A DNA stretch of 64,000 nt from Pseudomonadota bacterium (GCA_027485695.1 JAIXQO010000008.1:31605-95604), one strand, 5' to 3'. Shown: positions 8,084-15,806, counted from the first letter of the stretch. Notes: a model not told the origin generated them from the letters alone. Numbers and translations are program-made.

Positions 8084-8103
8084 GATTTTGTCCTCCTTGA
8101 CGG

Positions 8104-9417
8104 TTACTTGCTGGTCTTCTTGGCCTTGGCTGCGGGGGCCTTGGCCGGTGTGCCGAGAAGCGCGTCAACGCTGGTTTCGGTGACTGCGGCTTCGGTGACT
8201 GCCCCGGCGATCTGTTCTTCGACAAGATCGACCACGGTCTGGTTGATCCGCGAGTGCGGCACCAGATCGGCGGAACCGTCCTCGTGGTACAGGTTGTGGA
8301 CCCGCTTCTTGGCTTCCGTCAAGAGCGCCGGGTTGTCGATCTTGAACGACGCCAGCACGGCTTCCGCCAGCTGGAAGGCTTCCTGCGGAGCGAGGCCCCG
8401 GAAGGTAATGCGCCCAGAGACGCGCCCTTCCCGGTACAGTTCCGGCGGGATCACCTTCAAGTTGTTGCACGTCATGGCGACGAACACGCGGGAGTTGCTT
8501 TCCTGCATGAACCAGAGCAGCAGGCTCATGGCCTTGGCGGTCACGCCCGAGCCGCCGCTGTTGTACATGCCGGTGTTGAACAGCTTTTCGACTTCATCGA
8601 TCAGCAGCACGCAAGGTGCCTCGTTCGCGGCCTGATTGAGGATGCGTTGCAGGTTGCCTTCGCTTTCGCCCACCCACTTCGACTGGAAGTCAGCCGCCAT
8701 GCGGTAGAGGGGCACCCCCCAGCTGTTGGCGAGGAACTTCGCACCCTGCGTCTTGCCGGTGCCGGGATCGCCATCGAGCAGGACGCCACGGGGGACCAGT
8801 CGGGGATCGATGTTCTCGTTCACGAAGAACGGGCGCTTCTTTTCGACGAACGCGTCCCACTCGGGGTTGGGCATGTACACCGGCAGATCGGTGTTCACCT
8901 GCGTGAGGCCCTGCGCGGTCGGGATGATCAGACGCCGGGTGTTCGTGAGCGCGCGGGGCGTGACCGCTTCCTCGCGGACCTGCGTCAGCTTGATCACCTC
9001 GGCGGTTTCCTTGAGGGTCAGGCCCCCCAACGCCGGGAGCATGCCATCGACGAACTCTTCGGTCTCGGCGACCGGCACGTCTTCCTGCTTGAACGCGCCG
9101 ACGAGCACCGAACGCACGAGGTCCTTGGGGGTCGGCAGATCGCCGCAGTCGAACGCGTCGTCGAACGGCTGGTCGGAGTTGACGACGATCAGCGTGCTGC
9201 CCTTCTGGGCGAGCGTGCGGTACAGCGTCTTCGTGCTGAACGGCTTCTTGCCCTTCATGTTCACGTAGTAGAGCGTCTTGTCGCTCAGGTTCTCGTCGCT
9301 GGTGAACTTCACCGGGGAAACCCCCGTGATGTGCTTCACCACGGTCTCGAAGTTGATCATGTCGCGGGTGCGAAGCGCGACAATCGGCAGCGTTGCTTTT
9401 ACGGCGTCTTTCAGCAT
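8104..9417 (-). CDS. AAA+ ATPase (FtsH/Cdc48-like core)
   Basis: A 437-residue protein. Walker A GDPGTGKT is at residues 216-223, a pore-loop-like SKWVGESEG at about 247-255, and Walker B VLLIDEVE at 270-277, followed by a sensor 1 region (FVAMTCNN) and an arginine-finger-like stretch (YREGRVSGRITF). The N-terminal 200 residues do not match a known protease or nucleotidase domain. The C-terminal tail is Ala/Lys-rich. There is no zinc protease motif (HEXXH), so it is not an FtsH protease. Expected to be a ring-forming remodelling ATPase; the substrate is unknown, perhaps the acidic protein encoded just downstream. Confidence 0.8.
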   Translation of the reverse strand: MLKDAVKATLPIVALRTRDMINFETVVKHITGVSPVKFTSDENLSDKTLYYVNMKGKKPFSTKTLYRTLAQKGSTLIVVNSDQPFDDAFDCGDLPTPKDLVRSVLVGAFKQEDVPVAETEEFVDGMLPALGGLTLKETAEVIKLTQVREEAVTPRALTNTRRLIIPTAQGLTQVNTDLPVYMPNPEWDAFVEKKRPFFVNENIDPRLVPRGVLLDGDPGTGKTQGAKFLANSWGVPLYRMAADFQSKWVGESEGNLQRILNQAANEAPCVLLIDEVEKLFNTGMYNSGGSGVTAKAMSLLLWFMQESNSRVFVAMTCNNLKVIPPELYREGRVSGRITFRGLAPQEAFQLAEAVLASFKIDNPALLTEAKKRVHNLYHEDGSADLVPHSRINQTVVDLVEEQIAGAVTEAAVTETSVDALLGTPAKAPAAKAKKTSK

Positions 9418-9452
9418 TGGATTTAGCCCTCCTTGGCTGGGTTGAGGATTAT

Positions 9453-9481
9453 TCTATGCCAGCCAGACACCCGGCTGACAA
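9453..9481 (-). promoter_or_regulatory. Promoter for the AAA+ ATPase unit
   Basis: Minus strand TTGTCA (9481-9476), 17-nt spacer, CATAGA (9458-9453), start near 9446. It shares the CTTGT...TGGCATAG form with the promoters at 50695 and 51394. A TGCAA-N4-TTGCA palindrome lies 12 bp upstream of the -35. Confidence 0.65.
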
Positions 9482-9493
9482 GTGGAGATTACG

Positions 9494-9507
9494 TGCAATC
9501 AATTGCA
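9494..9507. repeat. TGCAA-N4-TTGCA palindrome upstream of promoter
   Basis: Exact copy (centre TCAA) centred about 54 bp upstream of the predicted start for the AAA+ unit. It contains the stop codon of the 9499-9735 gene. Confidence 0.7.
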
Positions 9508-9735
9508 AACCTTCGTGGCCAATTGCACATGGCCAACGTTATCGAACGTGGTGATCGGGTACTCCTCCATGTCATAGACGATGTAGCTGGCAGCAGGCCG
9601 GTTGGCGTGCTCTTCGTACTTGTCGATAGCGTCGAACACAGCGTCCACGCTTTCGCCCACGAACATGATACCATGAGCCGTGGCGTAGAACTGGCCGAAC
9701 TTGCGAACGGTGGCGTTGGTCAGGCGAACAGTCAT
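9499..9735 (-). CDS. Small hypothetical protein
   Basis: A 78-residue protein from the ATG at 9735, preceded by ACGGAGGATC. It reads as a compact alpha/beta protein: VRKFGQFYATAHGIMFVGES, VDAVFDAIDKYEEHANRP, SYIVYDMEEYPITTFD. I do not recognise it. It belongs to a run of small genes (10620 to 9499) with matching ribosome-site cassettes, expressed from the promoter at 10659-10686. Its stop codon lies inside a TGCAA palindrome. Confidence 0.6.
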   Translation of the reverse strand: MTVRLTNATVRKFGQFYATAHGIMFVGESVDAVFDAIDKYEEHANRPAASYIVYDMEEYPITTFDNVGHVQLATKVCN

Positions 9736-9752
9736 TGTGCGATCCTCCGTGA

Positions 9753-10160
9753 TCAGGCGCTGGCGGTCAGGTTGAGGCGGGCTTGCAGGTCGGCGATCCA
9801 TGCGTCGGCCTTGGCCATCGTGGCTTGGAACTTGGCCTGCTCGCGGGCGTCGTACTGGCGATACTGCGGGGCGTCAGGGTCCGGGCGGTCCTCGCGGTCT
9901 TCGTTCATGTAGGCAGCGAACGCCCGAGCAAAACGATCAGCATCGTCCCAGCTGTTGAAACGGCCAACCACCGGGTCCCATTCGCACCGGGTGACACCAT
10001 CGCGCAGGGTCACGTTCCAGCTGGGGATGCCCCGCCACGTGGCACCCTTCACGAAGTCAACGTGGCTGTTCTGGAAGCCGCAGATATCGGTCGGGCCGTA
10101 CGAGTACGTGTACCAACCGGCTTGCACCTTGCGGGCGGTCTTGATGGTCGAACGGGGCAT
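9753..10160 (-). CDS. Hypothetical protein
   Basis: A 135-residue protein starting at ATG 10160 behind GATCAAGGAGGATC. The N-terminal half is rich in aromatic residues (VQAGWYTYSYGPTDICGF, WRGIPSWNVTLRDGVTRCEW), suggesting a small beta domain. The C-terminal half is a Glu/Arg/Gln-rich helix (YDAREQAKFQATMAKADAWI). No known family is recognised. Second gene of the small-gene unit between the spanins and the AAA+ ATPase. Confidence 0.6.
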   Translation of the reverse strand: MPRSTIKTARKVQAGWYTYSYGPTDICGFQNSHVDFVKGATWRGIPSWNVTLRDGVTRCEWDPVVGRFNSWDDADRFARAFAAYMNEDREDRPDPDAPQYRQYDAREQAKFQATMAKADAWIADLQARLNLTASA

Positions 10161-10191
10161 GTGATCCTCCTTGATCAGCGGGGGGTTGGAA

Positions 10192-10620
10192 TTACGCGCC
10201 AACGCGCAGGGCGGCTTCAATCTGGCGGAACACCTTGCTGACGCCGGTGTAGGTGTAGATTTTGTAGGTGTCGCAGCTGACAAGCATCGCCGAGCGGCCA
10301 TCGTGCGCCACATACCGGAACTTCGTGCCATCGATCAACACCAGCTTGCCGAACACCGGGCGGCTCTTCACCCGCTCCGGGTTTTCCCAGCGCTTCGCGG
10401 CTTCGTCCAGCGCGGCTTCCATCGGGTCAGGCAGCTGCGCCACCGGGGTCACGTCTTCCGGCTTGCGGCCATACGCCTTTTCGAAGCGCACCCGGATCAC
10501 ATTCTCCGGCACTTCGAACTCGTCAACCGCCCAAGCAACAGCCTTCGCCGCCGGGGTGCCGCACTCCAGTTCGGACTTCAGGGCGGTGATGGCATCCGAA
10601 ATAGCAACCTGACAAATCAT
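10192..10620 (-). CDS. Hypothetical protein
   Basis: A 142-residue protein from ATG 10620, with GATCAAGGAGGATCG directly upstream. A helical N-terminus (AISDAITALKSELECGTPAA) leads to a middle with ENPERVKSRPVFGKLVLIDG and a beta-rich C-terminus (FRYVAHDGRSAMLVSCDTYK). First gene behind the promoter at 10659-10686. I see no motif that gives a function. Confidence 0.6.
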   Translation of the reverse strand: MICQVAISDAITALKSELECGTPAAKAVAWAVDEFEVPENVIRVRFEKAYGRKPEDVTPVAQLPDPMEAALDEAAKRWENPERVKSRPVFGKLVLIDGTKFRYVAHDGRSAMLVSCDTYKIYTYTGVSKVFRQIEAALRVGA

Positions 10621-10658
10621 TCGATCCTCCTTGATCTGATGGGATTTGGTTATTCCTC

Positions 10659-10686
10659 ACACTAGCATACGGGGGGCTAGTGTCCA
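10659..10686 (-). promoter_or_regulatory. Promoter embedded in an inverted repeat
   Basis: Minus strand TGGACA (10686-10681), 16-nt spacer, TAGTGT (10664-10659), start near 10652. An 8-bp perfect inverted repeat (arms 10659-10666 and 10676-10683, ACACTAGC/GCTAGTGT, 9-nt gap) spans the -10 and reaches the -35, so it may be an operator. A TGCAA palindrome is centred near -61. Confidence 0.6.
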
Positions 10687-10706
10687 GAAAAACCGGCATG
10701 CACACG

Positions 10707-10720
10707 TGCAATTAATTGCA
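10707..10720. repeat. TGCAA-N4-TTGCA palindrome upstream of promoter
   Basis: Exact copy with centre TTAA, the most symmetric version. It is centred about 61 bp upstream of the predicted start at 10652 and lies just after the Rz1-like stop codon. Confidence 0.7.
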
Positions 10721-10725
10721 GAAAA

Positions 10726-11070
10726 TCACTTCCAGATTTGCCACCACTTCTTCTCGATCTTGGCGCGGGCGTTCTCGCGGGCCAGTGCGTTCTGGCGTTC
10801 GACTTCGCGGCAGATATCCCACCCGGTCGTCTTGTCCGTGTTCGAGATTTCCAGCTGACCGGCTTCGCGTACTCCGAAGCCCACCCACTCCTTCGACTTA
10901 TCGTCAACGGGGGGCGTCGTGTGCGGGGTCGGCTCCTGCATCCGGCGGGGTACTGTCTTCGTGCACTCCATCGGGTCCGGGCCGACGACATAGACTGACA
11001 TGCAGCCCGCACAAAGCGGCAGCGCCAGCAGCGTCAACGTCCGCACCGACAGTTTCACCAGTCCACGCAT
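10726..11070 (-). CDS. Outer-membrane spanin lipoprotein (Rz1-like)
   Basis: A 114-residue protein starting with a lipoprotein signal peptide: basic MRGLVKLSVR, hydrophobic TLTLLALPL, then CAGC with Cys23 as the likely lipidated residue. The mature part has a Pro/Thr-rich segment (EPTPHTTPPVDDK) as in many Rz1 proteins and a basic C-terminal helix ending KKWWQIWK. It should pair with the Rz-like protein (10904-11371) across the periplasm and fuse inner and outer membranes at the last step of lysis. Its start lies inside the Rz-like gene in another frame (167-bp overlap), as is classical. The Cys at the -3 lipobox position is slightly unusual. Confidence 0.8.
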   Translation of the reverse strand: MRGLVKLSVRTLTLLALPLCAGCMSVYVVGPDPMECTKTVPRRMQEPTPHTTPPVDDKSKEWVGFGVREAGQLEISNTDKTTGWDICREVERQNALARENARAKIEKKWWQIWK

Positions 11071-11371
11071 CGGCTATCTCCTTCTGGCCGGTCTCCACGG
11101 TGCGGTCGATCACGCGGATGGTCTCGTAGTGCGTCGCAGTCTTGTCGGTCACATATCGCGTCACGACCTGTGCGCGAGCGGTTTCTTCCTGTGCGACCAC
11201 CACGTCGGCCTTGGCGCGGATTTTCTCGGGGTCACCGAACACCCACATAGCCAGCTTGTACGCCCCAAACAAAACAGCGACCACCCCCAGCAGCGCAAGG
11301 ATGATCCGCACCCATGGGACGCGGACCACGATGCCCGTTGCGAGGTCAGCCGCTGTCTTGTTCAGGTCCAT
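10904..11371 (-). CDS. Inner-membrane spanin (Rz-like)
   Basis: A 155-residue protein with one N-terminal membrane segment (about residues 20-45, IILALLGVVAVLFGAYKLAM) followed by a charged helical periplasmic region (EETARAQVVTRYVTDKTATH). This is the topology of lambda Rz. The last part is encoded by DNA that also encodes the Rz1-like signal peptide and is of low complexity, as expected for dual coding. It follows the holin by only 6 bases and has no good Shine-Dalgarno, so translation is probably coupled to the holin gene. Its partner is the lipoprotein at 10726-11070. Confidence 0.75.
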   Translation of the reverse strand: MDLNKTAADLATGIVVRVPWVRIILALLGVVAVLFGAYKLAMWVFGDPEKIRAKADVVVAQEETARAQVVTRYVTDKTATHYETIRVIDRTVETGQKEIADAWTGETVGADVDAAGAAALCGLHVSLCRRPGPDGVHEDSTPPDAGADPAHDAPR

Positions 11372-11376
11372 GACGC

Positions 11377-11547
11377 TTAGGGCGTCTTGGTCTCGGCAGT
11401 GATGCCGTGCCGGACGGTCGCCGCGAGAACTGCGGTCACCGCCAGATTGATGGCTTCTTCGAGGCCGATGTTGCCGAGGTAGTACGACGCCGCAGCGCCG
11501 ATGATGGTGACGATTGCCACCAGATAGGTCTTCTTGCCCTGAAGCAT
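11377..11547 (-). CDS. Putative holin
   Basis: A 56-residue protein from ATG 11547 with AAAGGAG upstream. After a short basic start (MLQGKKTY) there are two hydrophobic segments: LVAIVTIIGAAASYYLG and INLAVTAVLAATVRHGI, separated by a short turn (NIGLEE). Size, membrane topology and position between endolysin and spanins fit a small class II-like holin that times lysis by permeabilising the inner membrane. Sequence identity to a named holin family is not claimed. Confidence 0.7.
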   Translation of the reverse strand: MLQGKKTYLVAIVTIIGAAASYYLGNIGLEEAINLAVTAVLAATVRHGITAETKTP

Positions 11548-11560
11548 GGTCGCTTCTCCT

Positions 11561-12091
11561 TTACGCTTCGTTGGAGGACACCGCCCCGGTCGCGGCCAGC
11601 ACGAACGGCTGAACACTGGCGGGGGGCTTGTTCATCACCGGACGACGCACCCGGTGGAGCCGCGCCTTCTTGATCCGGGTGATGGTCACTGCGTCGGACT
11701 GATTGCCGCCGAGGACGTGGTAGCAGTCTGCGTCTTCGCCGATGTAGAACGCGACGTGGCCCCCGCCATTGCGGACGAACGTGAGCACGTCGCCGAGCCG
11801 GGGCTGTCCTGCCGGTACACCGAACTTCGACCAGCTGAGCGCCCACAGAGGGGTGCTGGGCCATTCCTTGCCTGCGCGCTTGGCACAGACCGCCATGAAC
11901 AGGCCGCACCACGGGATGCTGTCGGCGGTGTAGACCTTCTGGAGGTCAACCTCCTTGGCCCAATCGAGGATGCGCTGGTTGTTCGCGCCGCCGGGGGTTT
12001 CGACCGTCCCGAGCAGGGCGATCCCCTGCGTGAGCATGCGCGGGAGCGTGCCGAGAGTGTTCAGCCACGCGTACTGTGCCGGTATCGTCAT
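11561..12091 (-). CDS. Endolysin (CHAP-like, TIGR02594 type)
   Basis: A 176-residue cysteine-peptidase or amidase-like protein from ATG 12091 behind AAGGGGGA. Key segments are SIPWCGLFMAVCAKRAGKEW with the probable catalytic Cys, LGDVLTFVRNGGGHVAFYIG with the catalytic His, and YHVLGGNQSDAVTITRI. This is the pattern of the TIGR02594 family, which is common among phage lysins. It should cleave host peptidoglycan. No signal peptide is seen, so release through the holin is expected. It forms a lysis cassette with holin and spanins immediately downstream. The C-terminal 25 residues are Pro/Ala-rich. Confidence 0.8.
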   Translation of the reverse strand: MTIPAQYAWLNTLGTLPRMLTQGIALLGTVETPGGANNQRILDWAKEVDLQKVYTADSIPWCGLFMAVCAKRAGKEWPSTPLWALSWSKFGVPAGQPRLGDVLTFVRNGGGHVAFYIGEDADCYHVLGGNQSDAVTITRIKKARLHRVRRPVMNKPPASVQPFVLAATGAVSSNEA

Positions 12092-12120
12092 AACAATCCC
12101 CCTTGATCTAGGGGCACACG

Positions 12121-12306
12121 TTACCCGGCTTTGTGCTTCTGGCAACCACCCTGCGGGTGCCAATAGGGGCAATTACTGGTGCACATGCGGCACATCGACG
12201 CCGCTGTGTCATCCGCGAGAAAATCTCGCAAGTCGCGCACCTGCCGTATCGCGAGGGCAACCCCATCGTTCAACGCTTGATCGACACCCCTATGGTTGCT
12301 GGCCAC
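12121..12306 (-). CDS. Small Cys-rich hypothetical protein
   Basis: A 61-residue protein. I chose the GTG at 12306 because GGGAGG lies 7 nt upstream; the open frame to 12345 lacks a site. The N-terminal two thirds is a helix-prone region (DQALNDGVALAIRQVRDL). The C-terminus has four cysteines and histidines in MCRMCTSNCPYWHPQGGCQK, likely a small metal-binding knuckle. It overlaps the upstream gene by 17 bp and precedes the endolysin. The function is unknown; a lysis-timing or regulatory role would be a guess. Confidence 0.55.
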   Translation of the reverse strand: MASNHRGVDQALNDGVALAIRQVRDLRDFLADDTAASMCRMCTSNCPYWHPQGGCQKHKAG

Positions 12307-12688
12307 TGATAACACCTCCCGAACCACCCCCGAGCGCTTTTGCACGCCAGTAGTCCCGCTCGGACTTTACAGACTGGTACGTGTGCTCTTCGTTCTTATC
12401 CAGCTGCGCGTGCAGGCGGCTCAGTTCGCCTTCGCGGGCAGCGTCTACCGCGCGCAGCGACGCTATGTCGCTTCGGAGCGTGGTCACGCTCACAACACCA
12501 GCTACGATCATGCTGACCATAGCCAGCGCAATCGGAATGACCGTCCACAGGGTCGGGCGGCTGTTCGCGATGCCGCCCTTGATTTCCTGCAACGTGACCG
12601 TCAGCCCGTCGAGGGACGTGACGACCGCCGTCATCTTCATTTCGAGTGCGCCTACTCGGCGACCGAGTTCCGGTTCTTCAGTCGCCAC
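12290..12688 (-). CDS. Membrane protein with coiled coil
   Basis: A 132-residue protein. I chose the GTG at 12688 with AAAGGGG upstream over the TTG at 12712, which lies within a TGCAA palindrome. Residues 1-45 are helical. One membrane segment follows (TVIPIALAMVSMIVAGVVSV), then a charged heptad-rich helix (EGELSRLHAQLDKNEEHTYQ). The C-terminus is Gly/Ser-rich. This single-membrane plus coiled-coil build, first in the lysis region and behind its own promoter, would suit an antiholin, holin or extra spanin-like protein, but no family is recognised. Confidence 0.55.
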   Translation of the reverse strand: MATEEPELGRRVGALEMKMTAVVTSLDGLTVTLQEIKGGIANSRPTLWTVIPIALAMVSMIVAGVVSVTTLRSDIASLRAVDAAREGELSRLHAQLDKNEEHTYQSVKSERDYWRAKALGGGSGGVISGQQP

Positions 12689-12707
12689 GGTCGAACCCCT
12701 TTCACCT

Positions 12708-12721
12708 TGCAACTAATTGCA
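12708..12721. repeat. TGCAA-N4-TTGCA palindrome in 5' leader
   Basis: Exact copy (centre CTAA). Unlike the copies at 9494, 10707, 50743 and 51441, it lies downstream of its promoter (-10 at 12757-12762), about 20 nt before the GTG of the membrane protein gene. Confidence 0.65.
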
Positions 12722-12756
12722 AGCGCACCCCCATGGTGCGCGGTGTACAGGGTCCG

Positions 12757-12784
12757 AGATTATGCGCGGCGCTGCTTCGGTCAA
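12757..12784 (-). promoter_or_regulatory. Promoter for the lysis region
   Basis: Minus strand TTGACC (12784-12779), 16-nt spacer, TAATCT (12762-12757), start near 12750. The leader holds a small hairpin (GCGCACC/GGTGCGC) and then a TGCAA palindrome before the GTG at 12688. It would drive the membrane protein, Cys-rich protein, endolysin, holin and spanins. Confidence 0.65.
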
Positions 12785-12794
12785 CCAGACTGGA

Positions 12795-13154
12795 TCATTC
12801 TTCTGCGGGAGGCTCGTCAGGCACCGCGTATTCGTCGCTGACTGCCACGTCGCCCTCAGCCACGGCGCTGCCACCACCAAGGGCGCGGAGCGCGGCCCCC
12901 TTGATCTGCGCACAACGCACACCCTTACCGTAGAAGTTGTGCGCCGAAATGAACTGTGACAGGTCGGCCAGCAGCGCCAACCCTGCTTCGTCGAGGTCAG
13001 CGCGCATCGCATAGAGGTACTCCGTGCCCTTGACCACCGAGCCGAGCCAATCAGGGTCAGCGACGATTTCGGCCAGCTTAGGCAGCGTGGCAGTGGTGGT
13101 GAACCCGTAAGCGACAAGCGCTTGCCGGGCGTCTGTACCAGTGAACGTGGTCAT
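12795..13154 (-). CDS. Hypothetical protein
   Basis: A 119-residue protein whose ATG overlaps the stop of the upstream gene (ATGA). Mostly helical: TDARQALVAYGFTTTATLPK, YLYAMRADLDEAGLALLADL, FISAHNFYGKGVRCAQIKGA. The C-terminus is acidic and Pro-rich (VPDEPPAEE). It lies at the end of the tail transcription unit, directly before the lysis promoter. Small tail or lysis-associated proteins are common here, but nothing identifies this one. Confidence 0.6.
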   Translation of the reverse strand: MTTFTGTDARQALVAYGFTTTATLPKLAEIVADPDWLGSVVKGTEYLYAMRADLDEAGLALLADLSQFISAHNFYGKGVRCAQIKGAALRALGGGSAVAEGDVAVSDEYAVPDEPPAEE

Positions 13155-13510
13155 GTATCAGTCCTTCCTGCGGTCTTGGCTTTTCGGCGGGCAATCTCGA
13201 AATCACGCTGAGTACGGCGCTTTTCGTGAACACGTGCTGCCAGCACATGCAGATCGACGCCTGTTTCCTTGGCTTCGTCGGCAAGCAGACTACACGGCAA
13301 ATCGTAACCAGACAACAGCAGCACGGCTTCGATGCCTTTCTGGAGGTGGATCGTCGATAGATGCTCGGGACTGACCATGGCAAACACGTCATCTTCTGGA
13401 GCCGCGTCCATGGCCGCAACAATCTCACACCCGGCGTAGCCCGCCAGCGCGGTTTCGGGAACGATAAACGTCTCGCCTTCGAACACAATCTTGAAGTGCT
13501 TGTCGCTCAT
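13151..13510 (-). CDS. Hypothetical protein after the tail fibre gene
   Basis: A 119-residue protein beginning 7 bases after the tail fibre stop. A beta hairpin-like N-terminus (HFKIVFEGETFIVPETALAG) is followed by helices (MVSPEHLSTIHLQKGIEAVL) and a very basic C-terminus (KRRTQRDFEIARRKAKTAGR). The position directly after a fibre suggests a fibre assembly or small tail protein. No family is recognised. Confidence 0.6.
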   Translation of the reverse strand: MSDKHFKIVFEGETFIVPETALAGYAGCEIVAAMDAAPEDDVFAMVSPEHLSTIHLQKGIEAVLLLSGYDLPCSLLADEAKETGVDLHVLAARVHEKRRTQRDFEIARRKAKTAGRTDT

Positions 13511-13517
13511 GGCCCAC

Positions 13518-15806
13518 CTACGCGCTGATGTTGAACGTGCCGTAACCCCCGGCGCTCATGTCGTCGCCGCTGGAGCGCCGAAGCCTGATCCGCACCTGCT
13601 GCACAGTCGCTGCCGTGACAGTCACCGTACGAGTGAAGCCCCAATTTGCAGAGTTCTCGTAGAGTTCGAGGCTTTCCGCATCATAGAACCGGAATGCAAC
13701 CCTGCTTTCTGATGCACCGAACGCCACCCAAGCAGAGCCGTTCCAGCGCTCGATTTGCATTTCGAACGTGGTCGTGCCCTCACTATCAAGGCTGTACGAG
13801 AGGTTCACAGTCGCGGTCAGTGTGGTCGTCACCGCCGTGACTTGCAACACTTCCGAAATCGTCATGTACGTGGTCTGGCCAAACCCAATCGAGGTAAACC
13901 CCGAAGTCTGCGACGCTGTAGCGGGACTACCACCACCGCCGCCAGTGTTATTCGGCGCAGCGAACGCTTTACTCAGCACGGTGCGGTAGGTTACGCTTTG
14001 CGTGCCAAAGGTCCCGATAATGTCAATCTCGGCGGTGTTGGTATCGAACGCCGTCAGGTTCAACGTTCCGACCCCAGACGCTACAGACATAGACCGAAGC
14101 GTAGTCGAGGCTGCAAACCCGTTCACGTTCCCGCTGACAATTCGATACTGCCACGTCACCCCTGTCGTGCGAACACCTGCCAGCGTGTTGAAGCGGTAGT
14201 CTAGCGCGCGAGGCAGCTGGTTCGACGGGTCTAGCACGCCTGCCGACGTGTAGTTGAACACGTGGCTCGGAGTACCAGACACAAAAGCAGTAACGTCCGC
14301 ACCTGCTTGGATCGTGGTGTCCGTAGCGGCAGGAGCCTGATTGGCGATAGCCGCTGCCGTTCCGAGCGCTGTAATCGCGTCGGCATCAGTAATCGGCGTA
14401 GTACCATTGCTACGGTACAGGTTCGTCCATGCCCGGCCATTAAGCAGCGAAAGATCACGCGTGGTGATATTCGCCAGCGAATTGAACGTGCCGGTGTCGG
14501 TGAGGTTGGTAACACGCGCCGTAGGGATGCTCGTGGTCGCCCACGGACTTTGGCCTGTGATCGCCGCTGCGGTGCCCAAGCTGGTGATCGCGTCTGCGTC
14601 CGTGATCGGCGTGCTGCCGTTGGCGCGGTACAGGTTCGTCCACGCGCGGTTATTCGTCAGGCTCAGATCGCGGTTGGTGATGTTCGCAAGCGAGTTGAAC
14701 GCCCCGCCGTCGGACAAGTTACTCACCCGCGCTGTCGGGATAGAGGTCGTGGCCCACGGGCTTTGGCCCGTGATAGCTGCCGCCGTGTTCTGAAGCGTCA
14801 CGTCTGCGCCGTCGAGTGCATTCGGCCCCGGCGTGTAAGGCGGGTGGATCGTCTGACCCGCAGTAGCCGACGCGATCATTGGATCGACTATCGAGAAGGT
14901 ATACGTGCCTGCACCAGCAGTGCCCCACGCAATCTGGAAATAGCAGCTAACAGCGGTAGCTGGCACATCCACAAAGGCAGTCTGACGCACGCTGGCGGAA
15001 GGATTGCCCGGCCCTTGAAAAAGCGTGGGCGCTGCCGGGGTACCCAGCGCTGCGTCTAGGAAGATCAGCTGCACTAACCAGAACGACAACGCAGGCCCCA
15101 GCGCCTCAATACCTAGGCTGATCGAAAGGCGCTCACCCCCCGTGACGCGGATTGGCGTGGAAATAGGGCTGTTCAGAAAGGCCGTCTGCGCGCCACTCGC
15201 GGTTGTGTTCGCACGGATAAACGTACGCCCACTCACCTGCACGGGCCTTAGCGCAGTGGTGACCGTCATAGCTGTAGAGAACGACCAGCCTTGACCACCC
15301 TCCATCCGTGAAAACGGTACGCGGTTCGCGTCCCCCGAGGGCACAAAGCTGTTGAGCACGTCGGCTGCGCCCGCAGTCGCGCCCGGCCCTTGCCCAGAGA
15401 TTGCCGCTGCCGTACCTTCTGCCGTACGGATTTCGGCCTGTGTGAGTACGGTAGCGCCGTCTGCGCGGAACAAGTTCGCGCCTGCAATCGCACCCCGGGT
15501 TGCCCCCGCCTCGATGCCTGCCAGCTTCGTCGTGGTCGCAGGACGGAACTTGCCGCGCGTCATGCGCGCTGCGACGCTAGTGATCTGCCCTACCGGGTTC
15601 ACGTCCACATCGACGATGCGGAACGCCGAGACCTCGAACGAGTACTCCACGTCCGCAGCAACACCTGACAGCCGCACATAACGACGGTTGGCGGCGACAA
15701 TCTCCTGCGCCTCCTGCGCGGGAAGCGTGCCTGCGCGGTAACCTGTGTCGATCAGGTGTTCCGGGCGCAGTCGGCCACTAGGCTGGAGGCGAAACAGGCG
15801 GCTCAC
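13518..15806 (-). CDS. Tail fibre / receptor-binding protein with internal repeats
   Basis: A 762-residue protein, GTG start overlapping the upstream stop (GTGA). Residues 1-110 are the likely attachment part. From about 110 on it is rich in Thr, Ala, Ser and Gly with few charges, typical of trimeric fibres. Two nearly identical 71-residue units (AAAITGQSPWATTSIPTARV, then FNSLANIT.RDLSL, AWTNLYR.NG.TPITDADAI) are followed by a partial third, and a related element occurs earlier (LFRADGATVLTQAEIRTAEG). The C-terminal 250 residues form a beta-rich tip. It should bind the host surface receptor. The AAAITGQ motif also occurs near the C-terminus of protein J. Confidence 0.7.
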   Translation of the reverse strand: MSRLFRLQPSGRLRPEHLIDTGYRAGTLPAQEAQEIVAANRRYVRLSGVAADVEYSFEVSAFRIVDVDVNPVGQITSVAARMTRGKFRPATTTKLAGIEAGATRGAIAGANLFRADGATVLTQAEIRTAEGTAAAISGQGPGATAGAADVLNSFVPSGDANRVPFSRMEGGQGWSFSTAMTVTTALRPVQVSGRTFIRANTTASGAQTAFLNSPISTPIRVTGGERLSISLGIEALGPALSFWLVQLIFLDAALGTPAAPTLFQGPGNPSASVRQTAFVDVPATAVSCYFQIAWGTAGAGTYTFSIVDPMIASATAGQTIHPPYTPGPNALDGADVTLQNTAAAITGQSPWATTSIPTARVSNLSDGGAFNSLANITNRDLSLTNNRAWTNLYRANGSTPITDADAITSLGTAAAITGQSPWATTSIPTARVTNLTDTGTFNSLANITTRDLSLLNGRAWTNLYRSNGTTPITDADAITALGTAAAIANQAPAATDTTIQAGADVTAFVSGTPSHVFNYTSAGVLDPSNQLPRALDYRFNTLAGVRTTGVTWQYRIVSGNVNGFAASTTLRSMSVASGVGTLNLTAFDTNTAEIDIIGTFGTQSVTYRTVLSKAFAAPNNTGGGGGSPATASQTSGFTSIGFGQTTYMTISEVLQVTAVTTTLTATVNLSYSLDSEGTTTFEMQIERWNGSAWVAFGASESRVAFRFYDAESLELYENSANWGFTRTVTVTAATVQQVRIRLRRSSGDDMSAGGYGTFNISA
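14350..14785 (-). repeat. 213-bp tandem repeat inside the tail fibre gene
   Basis: Matching segments are offset by 213 bp (for example the blocks at 14538-14569 and 14751-14783), equal to 71 codons, giving two near-identical protein units. Such coding repeats can recombine to change fibre length. Confidence 0.75.

Noticed and set aside
8104..9417. FtsH-type protease
   Set aside because: AAA+ core resembles FtsH, but there is no HEXXH zinc motif or membrane segment, so it is called only as an ATPase.
14350..14785. Possible CRISPR or non-coding tandem repeat
   Set aside because: Units are 213 bp, in frame, and encode two copies of a 71-residue fibre element, with no spacers.
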